Assembly: GCA_945487445.1 (NCBI GenBank)
Contig: CALYTU010000003.1
Location: 1 to 30,802 of the forward strand
DNA: 30,802 nt
Source of the DNA: an uncultured Clostridia bacterium
Lineage (GTDB): Bacteria > Bacillota > Clostridia > Oscillospirales > Oscillospiraceae
Reading direction: 5' to 3'
Shown here: piece by piece, positions 14,340-23,116 of the stretch
How the letters are laid out: every line of letters begins with the position of its first letter
How positions within the stretch are numbered: position 1 is the stretch's first letter
Notes under the pieces: generated by a model
The model's database searches: none
What the model saw: only the letters and a program-made list of their open reading frames with translations
Told to the model about the DNA's origin: nothing
Program-made: the position numbers and the translations under genes

Positions 14340-16922
14340 TTATCTGACGCGCTTTTTGTACCGATACCCGGCTGCCCGGATCGCCTGCCTGATGTCGGAC
14401 TCTGGGGCGATTCCGCGCATGCGCACGATGCCGGTTGTGTGATCCGCCTCCGCACTTTCAACACCAGGAAGCGCTTCGAGCGCCTCCTTGACGTGACGCT
14501 CACAGTGCTCGCACATCATGCCCCGGACCGAGATCTCCATGCTCTGCGATGGGGCAGGGGCCAATCCAGCCCGGGAGTTGTCCACCGCAGCTTTGGGGGT
14601 GTCCGGGTGCAGCTTCACCAAATTGAGCCGCAGCGCGTTCGTGACGACGCAGAAGCTTGACAGGCTCATGGCGGCCGCACCGAACATGGGGTTCAGGGTC
14701 CAGCCGAAGGCCCGGATGAAGGCTCCCGCCGCCAGCGGAATGCCGACTGTGTTATACAGAAAGGCCCAAAACAGGTTCTGGTGGATGTTACGCAGGGTGG
14801 CGCGGCTCAGCCGGACGGCGGCGGGAACGTCGGAGAGCCTGCTCTTCATGAGCACCACGTCCGCAGCGTCGATGGCCACGTCGGTTCCCGCGCCGATGGC
14901 GATGCCAATGTCCGCCCGGGTAAGGGCCGGTGCGTCATTGATGCCGTCACCCACCATAAGGACGGGGCCGCGCCGCTGCAGCTCCCGGATTGCTGCCTCC
15001 TTGCCCTCCGGCAAGACGCCTGCCACCACCTCGTCTACCCCGGCCTGGGCGGCAATCGCGCGGGCGGTCCGCTCGTTGTCGCCGGTTAACATAATCACTT
15101 TCATGCCCATATCCCGCAGTTCCTGAACGGCGGCGGGACTTTCCGGCTTGATGACGTCGGCCACGGCGATCACGCCCAGCAGCCTTCCACCATGGGCAAA
15201 GAGCAGAGGCGTCTTGCCCTGACCGGCATATGTCTCGGCCTTTTCCAGGAGGGCGGCGTGGAAAGACGCCCCGGTGCGGGAGTCGGATGCGGCGGAGCCT
15301 TGCGCTTTGCGCGCGGAGCCGTTTTCGGCAAGTCGCTGGGTGATGTATTTCATACTGCCCCCCACCAACGGCTCGCCGTCGAGCATGGCCTCCAGCCCGT
15401 TGCCGGGCAGGGCCCGAAAGTCCGTGACAACGGGGGCGGTCAGACCGAACGCCTCGGCCCGGGCCACAATGGCACCTGCCAGGGGGTGCTCACTCCTCTG
15501 CTCCAGCGCCAGCGCGGCGGTCAGCAGCTCCGTCTCCGAGACGTTTTCGGCAGGCAGGAGATCTGTGACTGCTGGTTCGCCGGTGGTAATGGTGCCGGTC
15601 TTGTCCAGGGCAACCAGCTTTGCCTTGCCGGTTTGTTCGAGGGAGACGGCAGTCTTGAAGAGTATGCCGTTTTTGGCCCCCGCTCCGTTTCCTACCATGA
15701 TGGCCACAGGAGTTGCCAATCCGAGGGCGCAGGGGCAGGAGATCACCAGAACGGAGATGCCCCGTGCCAGCGCGTAAGAAAACTCCCGCCCCACCAGCAG
15801 CCAGATCACCGTGACGATCACGGCGATGGAAATGACGGCGGGGACGAAAATCCCGGAAACCTTGTCCGCTGCCTTTGCGATGGGTGCCTTGGTCGCAGCG
15901 GCGTCAGAGACCATTTTGATAATCTGACGCAGGGTGGTGTCCTCGCCCACGCGGGTTGCGCGGGCTTTGAGATAGCCGGACTGGTTCACCGTGGCGGCGG
16001 AGAGAACATCGCCCTCGGCCTTGTCAACGGGGATGGACTCGCCGGTCAGGGCGGCTTCGTTGACAGCGGAGCTGCCCGCAACCACCACGCCATCCACGGG
16101 GACGGCCTCGCCGGGGCGGACAATAAAGATGTCATCCTTCTTTACCTGGGCCACGGGGACCGTGACCTCCGCCCCGTCCCGAAGAATCACGGCGGTCTGG
16201 GGAGCGAGCTTCATCAGGCCCTTCAGGGCGTCGGTGGTACGGCCCTTGGAGCGGGCTTCCAGCAGCTTTCCCACGGTGATGAGCGTCAGGATCATGGCGG
16301 CGGACTCGAAGTAGAACTCCGTCATGGACCGCTCCACAGCGGCCATGTCGCCGTCCGCCTGCGCCCGTGTCATGCAGAACAGCGCATAGACCGACCAGAC
16401 GAAGGAGGCCGCGGAGCCCAGAGCCACGAGGGTATCCATGTTTGGCGCGCGGTGTCGGAGGGCTTGGAACCCGGACTGAAAGAACCGCTGATTGATGATT
16501 ATGACAGCGGCTGCCAGCAAAAGCTGGACAAGTCCGACGGCGACGTGGTTGCCGTCAAACCACTTCGGCAGAGGAAAGCCCCACATCATATGGCCCATGG
16601 AAACATACATGAGCGCCAGCAGAAAGCCCAGGGACCAGAGCAGCCGCTTTTTCAGCTGCGGAGTCTCCCGATCGGCAAGCGCGTCCGCGTCCTGTGACGC
16701 AAGGTAGGCGGCTTCTCCGCCTGAGGTCTTCCGGGATGCGCCGTAGCCTGCGCCTGTCACAGCCGCGATTATGGATGCAGGATCGGCATTTCCCTCCACG
16801 CCCATAGAGTTTGTGAGCAGGCTCACAGAGCAGTCCGAAACGCCGGGAACTGCCCGGACCGCCTTCTCCACCCTGGCAGAGCAGGCGGCGCAGCTCATAC
16901 CGGTAACATGATACTGTTCCAT
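14340..16922 (-). CDS. copA: Copper-exporting P1B-type ATPase CopA with N- and C-terminal metal-binding domains
   Basis: CopA pumps Cu(I) out of the cytoplasm at the cost of ATP. The 860-residue protein starts with a heavy-metal-associated domain (GMSCAAC, C11/C14), has eight membrane helices with the CPC metal site in VISCPCALGLATP (396-398), the actuator TGES (293-296), the phosphorylated aspartate D440 in DKTGT, and GDGIND at 658-663. MSLSSFCVVTNALRL near the last helix marks the Cu(I) subgroup. A second heavy-metal domain (GMMCEHC, C804/C807) is attached at the C-terminus, where many CopA proteins end. The start at 16922 has AAGAAGGA 8 bases upstream; an upstream ATG at 16970 overlaps the MFS gene's end. 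It follows the MFS gene by 51 bases and probably shares its attenuated transcript. No CsoR or CopY gene is in the window. Confidence 0.95.
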   Translation of the reverse strand: MEQYHVTGMSCAACSARVEKAVRAVPGVSDCSVSLLTNSMGVEGNADPASIIAAVTGAGYGASRKTSGGEAAYLASQDADALADRETPQLKKRLLWSLGFLLALMYVSMGHMMWGFPLPKWFDGNHVAVGLVQLLLAAAVIIINQRFFQSGFQALRHRAPNMDTLVALGSAASFVWSVYALFCMTRAQADGDMAAVERSMTEFYFESAAMILTLITVGKLLEARSKGRTTDALKGLMKLAPQTAVILRDGAEVTVPVAQVKKDDIFIVRPGEAVPVDGVVVAGSSAVNEAALTGESIPVDKAEGDVLSAATVNQSGYLKARATRVGEDTTLRQIIKMVSDAAATKAPIAKAADKVSGIFVPAVISIAVIVTVIWLLVGREFSYALARGISVLVISCPCALGLATPVAIMVGNGAGAKNGILFKTAVSLEQTGKAKLVALDKTGTITTGEPAVTDLLPAENVSETELLTAALALEQRSEHPLAGAIVARAEAFGLTAPVVTDFRALPGNGLEAMLDGEPLVGGSMKYITQRLAENGSARKAQGSAASDSRTGASFHAALLEKAETYAGQGKTPLLFAHGGRLLGVIAVADVIKPESPAAVQELRDMGMKVIMLTGDNERTARAIAAQAGVDEVVAGVLPEGKEAAIRELQRRGPVLMVGDGINDAPALTRADIGIAIGAGTDVAIDAADVVLMKSRLSDVPAAVRLSRATLRNIHQNLFWAFLYNTVGIPLAAGAFIRAFGWTLNPMFGAAAMSLSSFCVVTNALRLNLVKLHPDTPKAAVDNSRAGLAPAPSQSMEISVRGMMCEHCERHVKEALEALPGVESAEADHTTGIVRMRGIAPESDIRQAIRAAGYRYKKRVR

Positions 16923-16973
16923 AGCTGTAATCCTTCTTTTCGCATGATTCTTTGAAGCGTTGCCTATCATTTC

Positions 16974-18278
16974 TTAAGACTGTTCTGACACGCTGACAGA
17001 TGCGCAGCATTCGGGCTCGGCGGGGGTTTGAGACACATAAAGCTTGGGGTAATCCCGCCGGTCCAGCCGAATCAGCCACAGGGACAGCAGCAACGACAGT
17101 CCCGCGGCGGTCATCACGATGGTCCAGGCCCCTAGCGAGCCGGTCAGGTCATACACCTTTCCCACCGCCACGTTGAACAGGGACAGCAAAATTCCCTGGG
17201 CCACCCCCAGCACGCTCATCAGCCTTCCTCGGTGGGAGGAAGGAATTCGCCGGGATTCATAGGGTCCCTCCGCCAGGGTGTTGAAGATTTCGCCCCAGGT
17301 AAACAGGACGATGGCAGCATAGTAAGCCGGGATAAAGCCCAAAAGAAGGACAAACAAGAGATAGCCTGCAATCAGGAGCGCCCGGCCCACCACCATTTTC
17401 CCGGTCTCATGCAGACGACGGAACCAGCCGGTGAACAGGGGCGTAAACACAACCACGATCACGCAGTTGAGGCTTGTCACCGTGCCGAAGATCAGCGCTC
17501 CGCCGTCCCCGTGGAAGCGGCCCATTTCCAGCGGCATGAGGAAACTGAACTGGTTGTAAGCGGCAAAGTACAGCGCCGTGATCACAGTAAAGAGCAGCAC
17601 CGGTTTGTTGTCCCACAGCACCCGCCAGACGCTTTCGTTCTCTCTGGCTCTTTGATAGACGGCCTCCTCGCCCTCCTCCTGGACCGGCTCAATGTTCCGG
17701 ACCAGGAACCAGATCGTCAGCGTCGAACAGCCGATGGCCACGCCGCTGATGATGAAGGCCAGCCACAGATAGTTTGCAAACAGGATGCCGCTGAGTGTGG
17801 GCGATACCATCAGGCCAATGTTGGCCCCCAGATACAGCAAAGAATATGCCTTCTCCCGGTCGCGGGTGGGGGTGATATCCGCGATGAGGGCGTTGTAGGC
17901 CGGTCCCTCCACGCTTTGAAATATGCCGGCCAGCATGATGAGACCGATGGTAACATAGGAAAGCGGCAGCAGACCGCAGAGAATATAGAGCGTGACGGAT
18001 ACGGAATCCCCCACAAGGATGATCTTTTTCTTATTCACCCGGTCCGCCAGCCGCCCGCCGAGCAGGCTGGCCGGCATGGACAAAATGGTGCCCGCCATTA
18101 GCAGCAAGGCAATGTTCCCGGCGCTTATGCCCATTTTCTTGTCCAGGATCAGGGTCATCATGGGCCAGACCATGGACCCCATGTTGGTGACGATGTTGCC
18201 GAAGAACAGCACATAGTTCTCCCGGCGCAGTCCCCGGTATTGCTGAAAGAGTTGCTTTCCTCGCAATAACTGATTCAT
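16974..18278 (-). CDS. MFS family drug-efflux type transporter
   Basis: The 434-residue membrane protein has 12 hydrophobic segments in two halves, typical of the Major Facilitator Superfamily. The loop 2-3 signature GGRLADRVNKKK (residues about 71-82) and YNALIADITPTRDREKAYSL in the first half are typical of multidrug-type exporters. The C-terminus is cytoplasmic and has two cysteines (PECCASV). The start at 18278 has AGGAGGG a few bases upstream; an ATG at 18302 is too close to the leader hairpins and has no such site. It heads an MFS-copA unit with a TTGACT/TATATT promoter at 18701-18729, a 123-bp repeat in the leader, an upstream ORF and two terminators. Such leaders are known for antibiotic-inducible exporters and ribosome-protection genes, which suggests that a translation inhibitor is the inducer. 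The substrate is not determined. Confidence 0.9.
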   Translation of the reverse strand: MNQLLRGKQLFQQYRGLRRENYVLFFGNIVTNMGSMVWPMMTLILDKKMGISAGNIALLLMAGTILSMPASLLGGRLADRVNKKKIILVGDSVSVTLYILCGLLPLSYVTIGLIMLAGIFQSVEGPAYNALIADITPTRDREKAYSLLYLGANIGLMVSPTLSGILFANYLWLAFIISGVAIGCSTLTIWFLVRNIEPVQEEGEEAVYQRARENESVWRVLWDNKPVLLFTVITALYFAAYNQFSFLMPLEMGRFHGDGGALIFGTVTSLNCVIVVVFTPLFTGWFRRLHETGKMVVGRALLIAGYLLFVLLLGFIPAYYAAIVLFTWGEIFNTLAEGPYESRRIPSSHRGRLMSVLGVAQGILLSLFNVAVGKVYDLTGSLGAWTIVMTAAGLSLLLSLWLIRLDRRDYPKLYVSQTPAEPECCASVSVSEQS

Positions 18279-18360
18279 TTTTCCCTCCTTTTTATACGGC
18301 ACACAGAAAATCGTATTTCATGGTGTATGGATGCCTCGGGAAGGAATGATTTTCGGAAAA

Positions 18361-18441
18361 GCGATAAAATAAAACCGCGGCGGAAGAGCCACGGTTCCAT
18401 AAAAGAAAAAACAGAACCGCGACGAGAATGCCGCGGTTCTG
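18361..18441 (-). terminator. Two overlapping attenuator hairpins in the MFS-copA leader
   Basis: Reading the minus strand, segment 1 (18432-18441, CAGAACCGCG) pairs with segment 2 (18412-18421, CGCGGTTCTG), followed by TTTTTTCTTTT. Segment 3 (18388-18398, GGAACCGTGGC) pairs with segment 4 (18373-18381, GCCGCGGTT, one G-U), followed by TTTTATTTTA. Both are classic intrinsic terminators. Segment 2 can also pair with segment 3, which would exclude both terminators. This four-segment layout directly downstream of an upstream ORF is typical of ribosome-mediated transcription attenuation. Confidence 0.8.
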
Positions 18442-18458
18442 CAATCAAAGCTTTCCTG

Positions 18459-18530
18459 TCAGGACGAAAAATCATAAACCGAGGTCATCATACAATATTC
18501 GATTTCAAATAAAATCGTTTTCATACGCAT
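18459..18530 (-). CDS. Putative 23-codon leader peptide upstream of the MFS gene
   Basis: The minus-strand frame starts with ATG at 18530 and stops with TGA at 18459. The peptide begins MRMKTILFEI and ends SVYDFSS. A purine-rich GTGGGGGA lies about 7 bases upstream as ribosome binding site, and a second in-frame ATG is at codon 3. The stop is 17 bases before the first attenuator arm (18441), so a ribosome halted near the end of the ORF would crowd that arm. The peptide is too short to be recognised as a family; the call rests on position and on the attenuator structure. Confidence 0.65.
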   Translation of the reverse strand: MRMKTILFEIEYCMMTSVYDFSS

Positions 18531-18559
18531 TGTTGATTCCCCCACTTTCTTCCATATCC

Positions 18560-18682
18560 GTATCTGTTCAGTATCCTGTCATTTCGAGGCGATTCATCGC
18601 CGAGAAATCCGTATTATCTACGCAAAAAGGAACGGATTTCTCACTTCGTTCGAAATGACAGATGGGGCTACTGAATAGATAC
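18560..18682 (+). repeat. MITE-like 123-bp repeat inside the MFS-copA leader
   Basis: This copy is identical to the copies at 10270 and 25890. It is flanked by perfect 8-bp repeats CCATATCC (18552-18559 and 18683-18690). It lies between the promoter (18701-18729) and the leader ORF (18530), so it is transcribed as part of the 5' untranslated region. Confidence 0.93.
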
Positions 18683-18700
18683 CCATATCCTTCCTATTGC

Positions 18701-18729
18701 AATATAACAGATACAGCCCCAAAAGTCAA
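18701..18729 (-). promoter_or_regulatory. Sigma-A-type promoter for the MFS-copA unit
   Basis: On the minus strand the -35 box TTGACT is at 18729-18724 and the -10 box TATATT at 18706-18701 with a 17-bp spacer. The start would be near 18694, only a few bases before the repeat. It begins 46 bases after the clpE stop codon. Confidence 0.75.
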
Positions 18730-18774
18730 TCAATGATTTTGCCGGTTCGGGCAAATCCTGTTCTGCCAATCGGA

Positions 18775-21081
18775 CTACCGCGCTTCCAGGGTAACGGTTT
18801 CTCCATCGGAAGAAAGAGCAATGATCCGGATGGGATCGCGGAAGCTGTCGATGATCTTTTCCGCAATGGGATTTTCGATCTCCTTTTCGATTGTGCGGCG
18901 GAGGTTGCGGGCGCCATACTGGGCGGAATAGGACTTCTTTGTCAGATAGTCCAGAATGGCGTCGTCCCAGGCCAGGGAAATCCCCCGATCCTCCAGGCTG
19001 GTTTTCAATTCGCCGAGCATGATGACGGCAATCTCCCGGAAGTTGACCTCGGAGAGTTTGTTGAAGCAGACGATCTCATCCACCCGATTGATAAACTCTG
19101 GGCGGAGGAATTCGCCCAGGGCCTTGAGAGCCTTGTCCCTGGTCTGCTCGGTCAGGCTCTTGCCGAAGCCCACGGAGCCTTCCCGCCGGTCGGACCCGGC
19201 GTTGGAGGTCATGACGATAATCGTGTTTTCAAAATTCACCAGCCTGCCCTGGGCGTCGGTGATGCGGCCGTCGTCGAGAATTTGCAGAAGAATGTTCAGT
19301 ACATCGGGGTGGGCCTTCTCGATCTCGTCGAAGAGAATGACGGAGTAGGGCTTGCGGCGGATCTTCTCGGTGAGCTGTCCGGCCTCGTCATAGCCCACGT
19401 AGCCCGGAGGTGAACCAATGATCTTGGAAACGGAGTGCTTCTCCATATATTCGGACATATCCAGCCGCACCAGGGACTCCACAGACTCAAAAAGTTCGTC
19501 GGCCAGACGCTTGACCAGCTCGGTTTTGCCGACGCCTGTTGCGCCCACAAAGATGAAGGATACCGGCCGCTTCTTGGGGCTGATCCCGGCACGGCTGCGG
19601 CGAATGGCGGAGCAGATGGCGGAAATGGCTTCGTCCTGCCCCACTACATGCTGTTTCAAATTGTCCTCCAGATGGCGGAGCTGCTCGTACTCCTGGGCCT
19701 GGATCTTTGCGGCGGGGATCTTGGTCCAGAGCTCAATGACCCGGGCCAGATTCTCCAGATTCAGACGGGGCTTGGGCTGAGCTTCCAGCTCTGCAATCCG
19801 CTCACCAAGCTGGAGAGACTTCGTGCGCAGGGTGGCAATCCGCTCATAGTCTTCGGGGGTCTTCTCTTCGGACTTCTCGGTGAGCATCTTCAACTCAAAC
19901 TCCACATCCGCAAGATCCTTGGAGGTCGTTGCCAGCTCATTGATGACAGGATTGCGGAGATTCTCGTCAGAGCAGGCCTCGTCCAGCAGGTCTATGGCCT
20001 TATCGGGCAGGAAGCGGTCCGTGATATAGCGCTCGGAGAGCAGGACGGTCTGCCGGGCGATCTCGGGGGTGATTTCCACACCGTGATAATGCTCATAGTA
20101 GCTCGCAATCCCCTTCACAATGGCGATGGATTGTTCAATCGTGGGCTCGTTGACCGTGACGGGTTGGAAGCGACGCTCCAGGGCGGAGTCCTTTTCGATA
20201 TACTTCCGGTACTCCTTGAAGGTAGTGGCGCCGATCACTTGCACCTCGCCGCGGGAGAGCGCAGGCTTGAGAATATTGGCGGCGTTCATGGAGCCCTCCG
20301 CGTCGCCCGCGCCCACCAGATTGTGGACCTCGTCGATGACCAGAATGATGTTGCCGCAGGCCTTGATCTCGCCGATCAGATTTTTCATCCGGCTCTCAAA
20401 CTGGCCGCGGAACTGGGTGCCCGCCACCATGGCGGTCATGTCCAGCAGAAAGACCTCCTTGTCACGCAGCTTGAAGGGCACATCTCCGGCAGCGATCTTC
20501 TGCGCCAGTCCCTCGGCAATGGCAGTCTTGCCCACGCCGGGCTCTCCGATTAGGCAGGGGTTGTTTTTCTGGCGGCGGTTGAGGATCTGGATGACCCGCT
20601 CCGTCTCCTCCTCCCGGCCCACGATTCGGTCCAGCTTTCCCTCGCGGGCGCGTCGGGTCAGATTCAGGCAGTAGGTATCCAAAAACTTGTGCTTTTTCTT
20701 GGGAGGCTGCGTGGGCGGCGTGGTTCCCTTTGGGGGCTCCTGCCCGTGGGCCGGGGGCTCGTTTTCCTGGCGTGACAGGCCGCCAAAGAGCTTGTTCAGG
20801 AAGGGAAACGTGGCAGTCTGGCCGTCTGCGTCATCTTCCTCCGGCGCATCCGGATCCGGGTTGGGATTCCCCCCCAGCATGGACATCATCTCTCCCGAGA
20901 GATTTTCCAGATCTTCGTCGGAAATGCCCATCTGCCGGACCATGTCATCAACCTGTTTGATGCCGAGGTCCTTGGCGCATTTAAGGCAGAGGCCCTCGTT
21001 GGAGGTTCTGCCGTTTTCGATTTTGGTAATAAAGATCACAGCCACGTTCTTGTTGCAGCGGCTGCAGAGGGTGGGTTTCAT
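18775..21081 (-). CDS. clpE: ATP-dependent Clp protease ATP-binding subunit, ClpE-type
   Basis: ClpE is a Hsp100 unfoldase that feeds proteins to ClpP. The N-terminal zinc finger has C6/C9 and C32/C35, the mark of ClpE rather than ClpC. A variable Pro/Asp-rich linker (about 70-130) leads to the first AAA+ module with GEPGVGKT (179-186), a short middle coiled coil, and the second module with GATGVGKT (513-520). The ClpP-docking loop is present as VGF (637-639). The 768-residue length is slightly above the norm. The start is either ATG 21081 or a TTG at 21084 directly before it; AAGGAG is 8 bases before the TTG and 11 before the ATG. No CtsR operator is visible in the 45 bases upstream, so the gene probably rides on the long operon. 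It is the last gene of that operon. Confidence 0.93.
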   Translation of the reverse strand: MKPTLCSRCNKNVAVIFITKIENGRTSNEGLCLKCAKDLGIKQVDDMVRQMGISDEDLENLSGEMMSMLGGNPNPDPDAPEEDDADGQTATFPFLNKLFGGLSRQENEPPAHGQEPPKGTTPPTQPPKKKHKFLDTYCLNLTRRAREGKLDRIVGREEETERVIQILNRRQKNNPCLIGEPGVGKTAIAEGLAQKIAAGDVPFKLRDKEVFLLDMTAMVAGTQFRGQFESRMKNLIGEIKACGNIILVIDEVHNLVGAGDAEGSMNAANILKPALSRGEVQVIGATTFKEYRKYIEKDSALERRFQPVTVNEPTIEQSIAIVKGIASYYEHYHGVEITPEIARQTVLLSERYITDRFLPDKAIDLLDEACSDENLRNPVINELATTSKDLADVEFELKMLTEKSEEKTPEDYERIATLRTKSLQLGERIAELEAQPKPRLNLENLARVIELWTKIPAAKIQAQEYEQLRHLEDNLKQHVVGQDEAISAICSAIRRSRAGISPKKRPVSFIFVGATGVGKTELVKRLADELFESVESLVRLDMSEYMEKHSVSKIIGSPPGYVGYDEAGQLTEKIRRKPYSVILFDEIEKAHPDVLNILLQILDDGRITDAQGRLVNFENTIIVMTSNAGSDRREGSVGFGKSLTEQTRDKALKALGEFLRPEFINRVDEIVCFNKLSEVNFREIAVIMLGELKTSLEDRGISLAWDDAILDYLTKKSYSAQYGARNLRRTIEKEIENPIAEKIIDSFRDPIRIIALSSDGETVTLEAR

Positions 21082-21126
21082 CAATGGTGTTTCTCCTTTC
21101 GGAATTCAGGCGATTCTGCGGCAGGC

Positions 21127-22335
21127 TCAGGGAATGAACAGCTTCGTACCGCTGCTGGCGATCAGAAGAGCGGTGCCGTCCGGCCGTGCGACAACCCGGA
21201 CGGCGCCCGGCACGTCCCAGGTGCGGTCATATGGCACGAGATGTCGGTCATAGGTTTGCAGATACATCTCCGTGAGCACGGCGGCATAACGTCCCGCGGA
21301 GGAGACGGAACGGACGCGCTCAGGGAGCTCCAGCTCGCTGATTTGGCTGCCCTCGGCGTCAAAGGTCAGAACCTTGCAATCGCTGCCGCTGACCTCCAGG
21401 GCCAGGATCAACCAGCCTTCCTCGCTGATGTCATAGTCGATCAGCCGGTCACCTGCAAGCGGGAGGGAAGCCAAAAGCTGACCCGCCGTGTCCAGGAAGA
21501 TCAGCTCGTCCTGTGCAACTGCCAGCAGATGCTCGCGGTCCAAAAAGCGGAGCTCGTAAATCAGTTGATTGCCAAACTCCACGCGAACGGCGGCGTCGTC
21601 CTCCTCGAGGTCCGTCAGCGGCTGATCGGTGCGCAGAATGGTAATCCCGGAGCGATAGATGCTATCCTGCTCCTCCAGACTGGCAACGGCGAGATAAGCA
21701 CCCTTCTCCGAGACGGCGCAGGCGTTGAGATAGCGGGTCCGGGAGGAAAAGCGATAGACCGCGTCCTGATTTGGGTTCAGCACAGTCGCAACGGCTTTAT
21801 AGCCGCTCTGTGCGGTCAGACGGGCTGTGAAGCCGTCGGTGCTGACAGAGGCGTCCAGAACGGCTCCGTCGAGGGCGCCGTCGAGCAGGATCCGGCCTCC
21901 GCTGCCCAAAGCGACAGCGTAGGAACTGCCCGGGCTGAACAGAAAGCTGACCTCGCCGCCCGTGCGCAAAACGGGCGCGGGCAGCGCGCCCTGTACAAGG
22001 GCCTTTTGCTCGCCGTCGAGCGAGTAGAGCGACAGGCTGCTTTCGGTGCCAACGAGCAGGCCGTCGTCAAAGCCGGCGTATACGTTGCCCGCGCCGCCCT
22101 CAAAGGAGATACGGCCATAGCCCTCCTTGTCGCGCAGACCCATATAGCGGAAGAAACGAACCGCGCGGTCCGGATTCATCACATGCGGAAAGATCAGAAC
22201 TGCCGCCGCAATCAGCACCAGAATCAACGCAGCAGCCAAAAGAACGCCGCGGGCCTTGTGTGGGCGGCGGGGTGCGGCGTCCGGAATCTGTTTGGTGGAG
22301 TTATGCAATGTGAAACACCGCCTTTCCGTCGTCAT
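21127..22335 (-). CDS. Membrane-anchored DUF5711-type beta-propeller protein
   Basis: The 402-residue protein has a short basic N-terminus, one transmembrane helix at about 30-50 (LLAAALILVLIAAAVLIF), and a long extracytoplasmic beta-rich domain. That domain is built of repeated four-strand blades with patterns such as DGLLVGTESSLSLYSLDG and RYLNACAVSEKGAYLAVASL, and I assign it to the DUF5711 family of Clostridia, whose role is unknown. The ATG at 22335 overlaps the end of truA by 35 bases. A TTG at 22308, which overlaps the truA stop, is an alternative start with GGAAAGG upstream. Translational coupling to truA is likely in either case. It lies between truA and clpE in the operon. Confidence 0.75.
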   Translation of the reverse strand: MTTERRCFTLHNSTKQIPDAAPRRPHKARGVLLAAALILVLIAAAVLIFPHVMNPDRAVRFFRYMGLRDKEGYGRISFEGGAGNVYAGFDDGLLVGTESSLSLYSLDGEQKALVQGALPAPVLRTGGEVSFLFSPGSSYAVALGSGGRILLDGALDGAVLDASVSTDGFTARLTAQSGYKAVATVLNPNQDAVYRFSSRTRYLNACAVSEKGAYLAVASLEEQDSIYRSGITILRTDQPLTDLEEDDAAVRVEFGNQLIYELRFLDREHLLAVAQDELIFLDTAGQLLASLPLAGDRLIDYDISEEGWLILALEVSGSDCKVLTFDAEGSQISELELPERVRSVSSAGRYAAVLTEMYLQTYDRHLVPYDRTWDVPGAVRVVARPDGTALLIASSGTKLFIP

Positions 22336-23065
22336 ACCACAGACGAGTCATATACAGGCCCCCGGGGGGCGCCGTCGGACCGGCGGCGGTGCGGTTTTTC
22401 CCGGCTAATATATCTGCCACGGCTTCCGGCGGAAACTTTCCCTCCGCGGCGTAGACTGCGGTGCCGACCATGGCACGGGCCATGTTGTACAAAAAACCGT
22501 TGGCGCAGATCCGGCAGGAAATCAGATCCCCCTCCCGGGACACATCAAAGTGATAGACCGTCCGCACGGTCGATTTTACATCCGTCCCCACGGATCGGAC
22601 CGCGGCAAAATCGTGGGTCCCCACGAAACAATCCGCCGCACGCTGCATGACGGCTTCATCCAGGCGCTTCGGATAGAACCATGCGCGATTGACATAAAAC
22701 GGATCACGAATACGGGAGTTATAGATCAGGTAGGTATATTCCTTTTTGACGCAAGATCCGATGGCGTTGAAGCCCTCGTGGACCTCGAAGGCGTCGGAGA
22801 CCACAATATCCTCGGGCAGATGCGTATTCAGGGCGTAGGGCAGGCGGTCAACCGGAATAGCGGAGGCGGTGCGAAAGTTTGCCACATAACGCCGGGCGTG
22901 AACGCCCGCGTCAGTGCGGCCGCAGCCGGTGATATGGACCGGGTGCCCCACAACCATCGCCGCCGCTTTCTCCAGCGTGGCCGCCACGGAGACCGCGTTT
23001 TTCTGCACCTGCCACCCGTGGTAGGCGGAGCCTTCATATTTTATTACCAGTGCAATGTTTTTCAT
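22301..23065 (-). CDS. truA: tRNA pseudouridine(38-40) synthase TruA
   Basis: TruA isomerises uridines 38-40 in the anticodon arm of many tRNAs. The 254-residue length is normal. The catalytic aspartate is D52 in GCGRTDAGVHAR (48-57), preceded by YEGSAYHGWQVQ (10-21). The other conserved blocks KKEYTYLIYN and FLYNMARAMVGT are present. The start at 23065 has AAAGGA 6 bases upstream; an upstream ATG at 23116 lacks a site and has no family similarity. It follows ecfT by 51 bases. In many Bacillota ecfA1-ecfA2-ecfT-truA sits inside the ribosomal protein cluster before rplM-rpsI; here the set is kept but those ribosomal genes are absent. Confidence 0.96.
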   Translation of the reverse strand: MKNIALVIKYEGSAYHGWQVQKNAVSVAATLEKAAAMVVGHPVHITGCGRTDAGVHARRYVANFRTASAIPVDRLPYALNTHLPEDIVVSDAFEVHEGFNAIGSCVKKEYTYLIYNSRIRDPFYVNRAWFYPKRLDEAVMQRAADCFVGTHDFAAVRSVGTDVKSTVRTVYHFDVSREGDLISCRICANGFLYNMARAMVGTAVYAAEGKFPPEAVADILAGKNRTAAGPTAPPGGLYMTRLWYDDGKAVFHIA

Positions 23066-23116
23066 ACAGTATCCTTTTTGGAATGAAGCTTGAATGGTGA
23101 ATGCTTCACGCTTCAC

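Noticed and set aside
15192..16697. Long plus-strand open frame (501 codons) opposite copA
   Set aside because: The minus strand encodes an intact CopA with all motifs; the plus frame is Gly/His/Arg-rich noise typical of antisense frames in GC-rich DNA.
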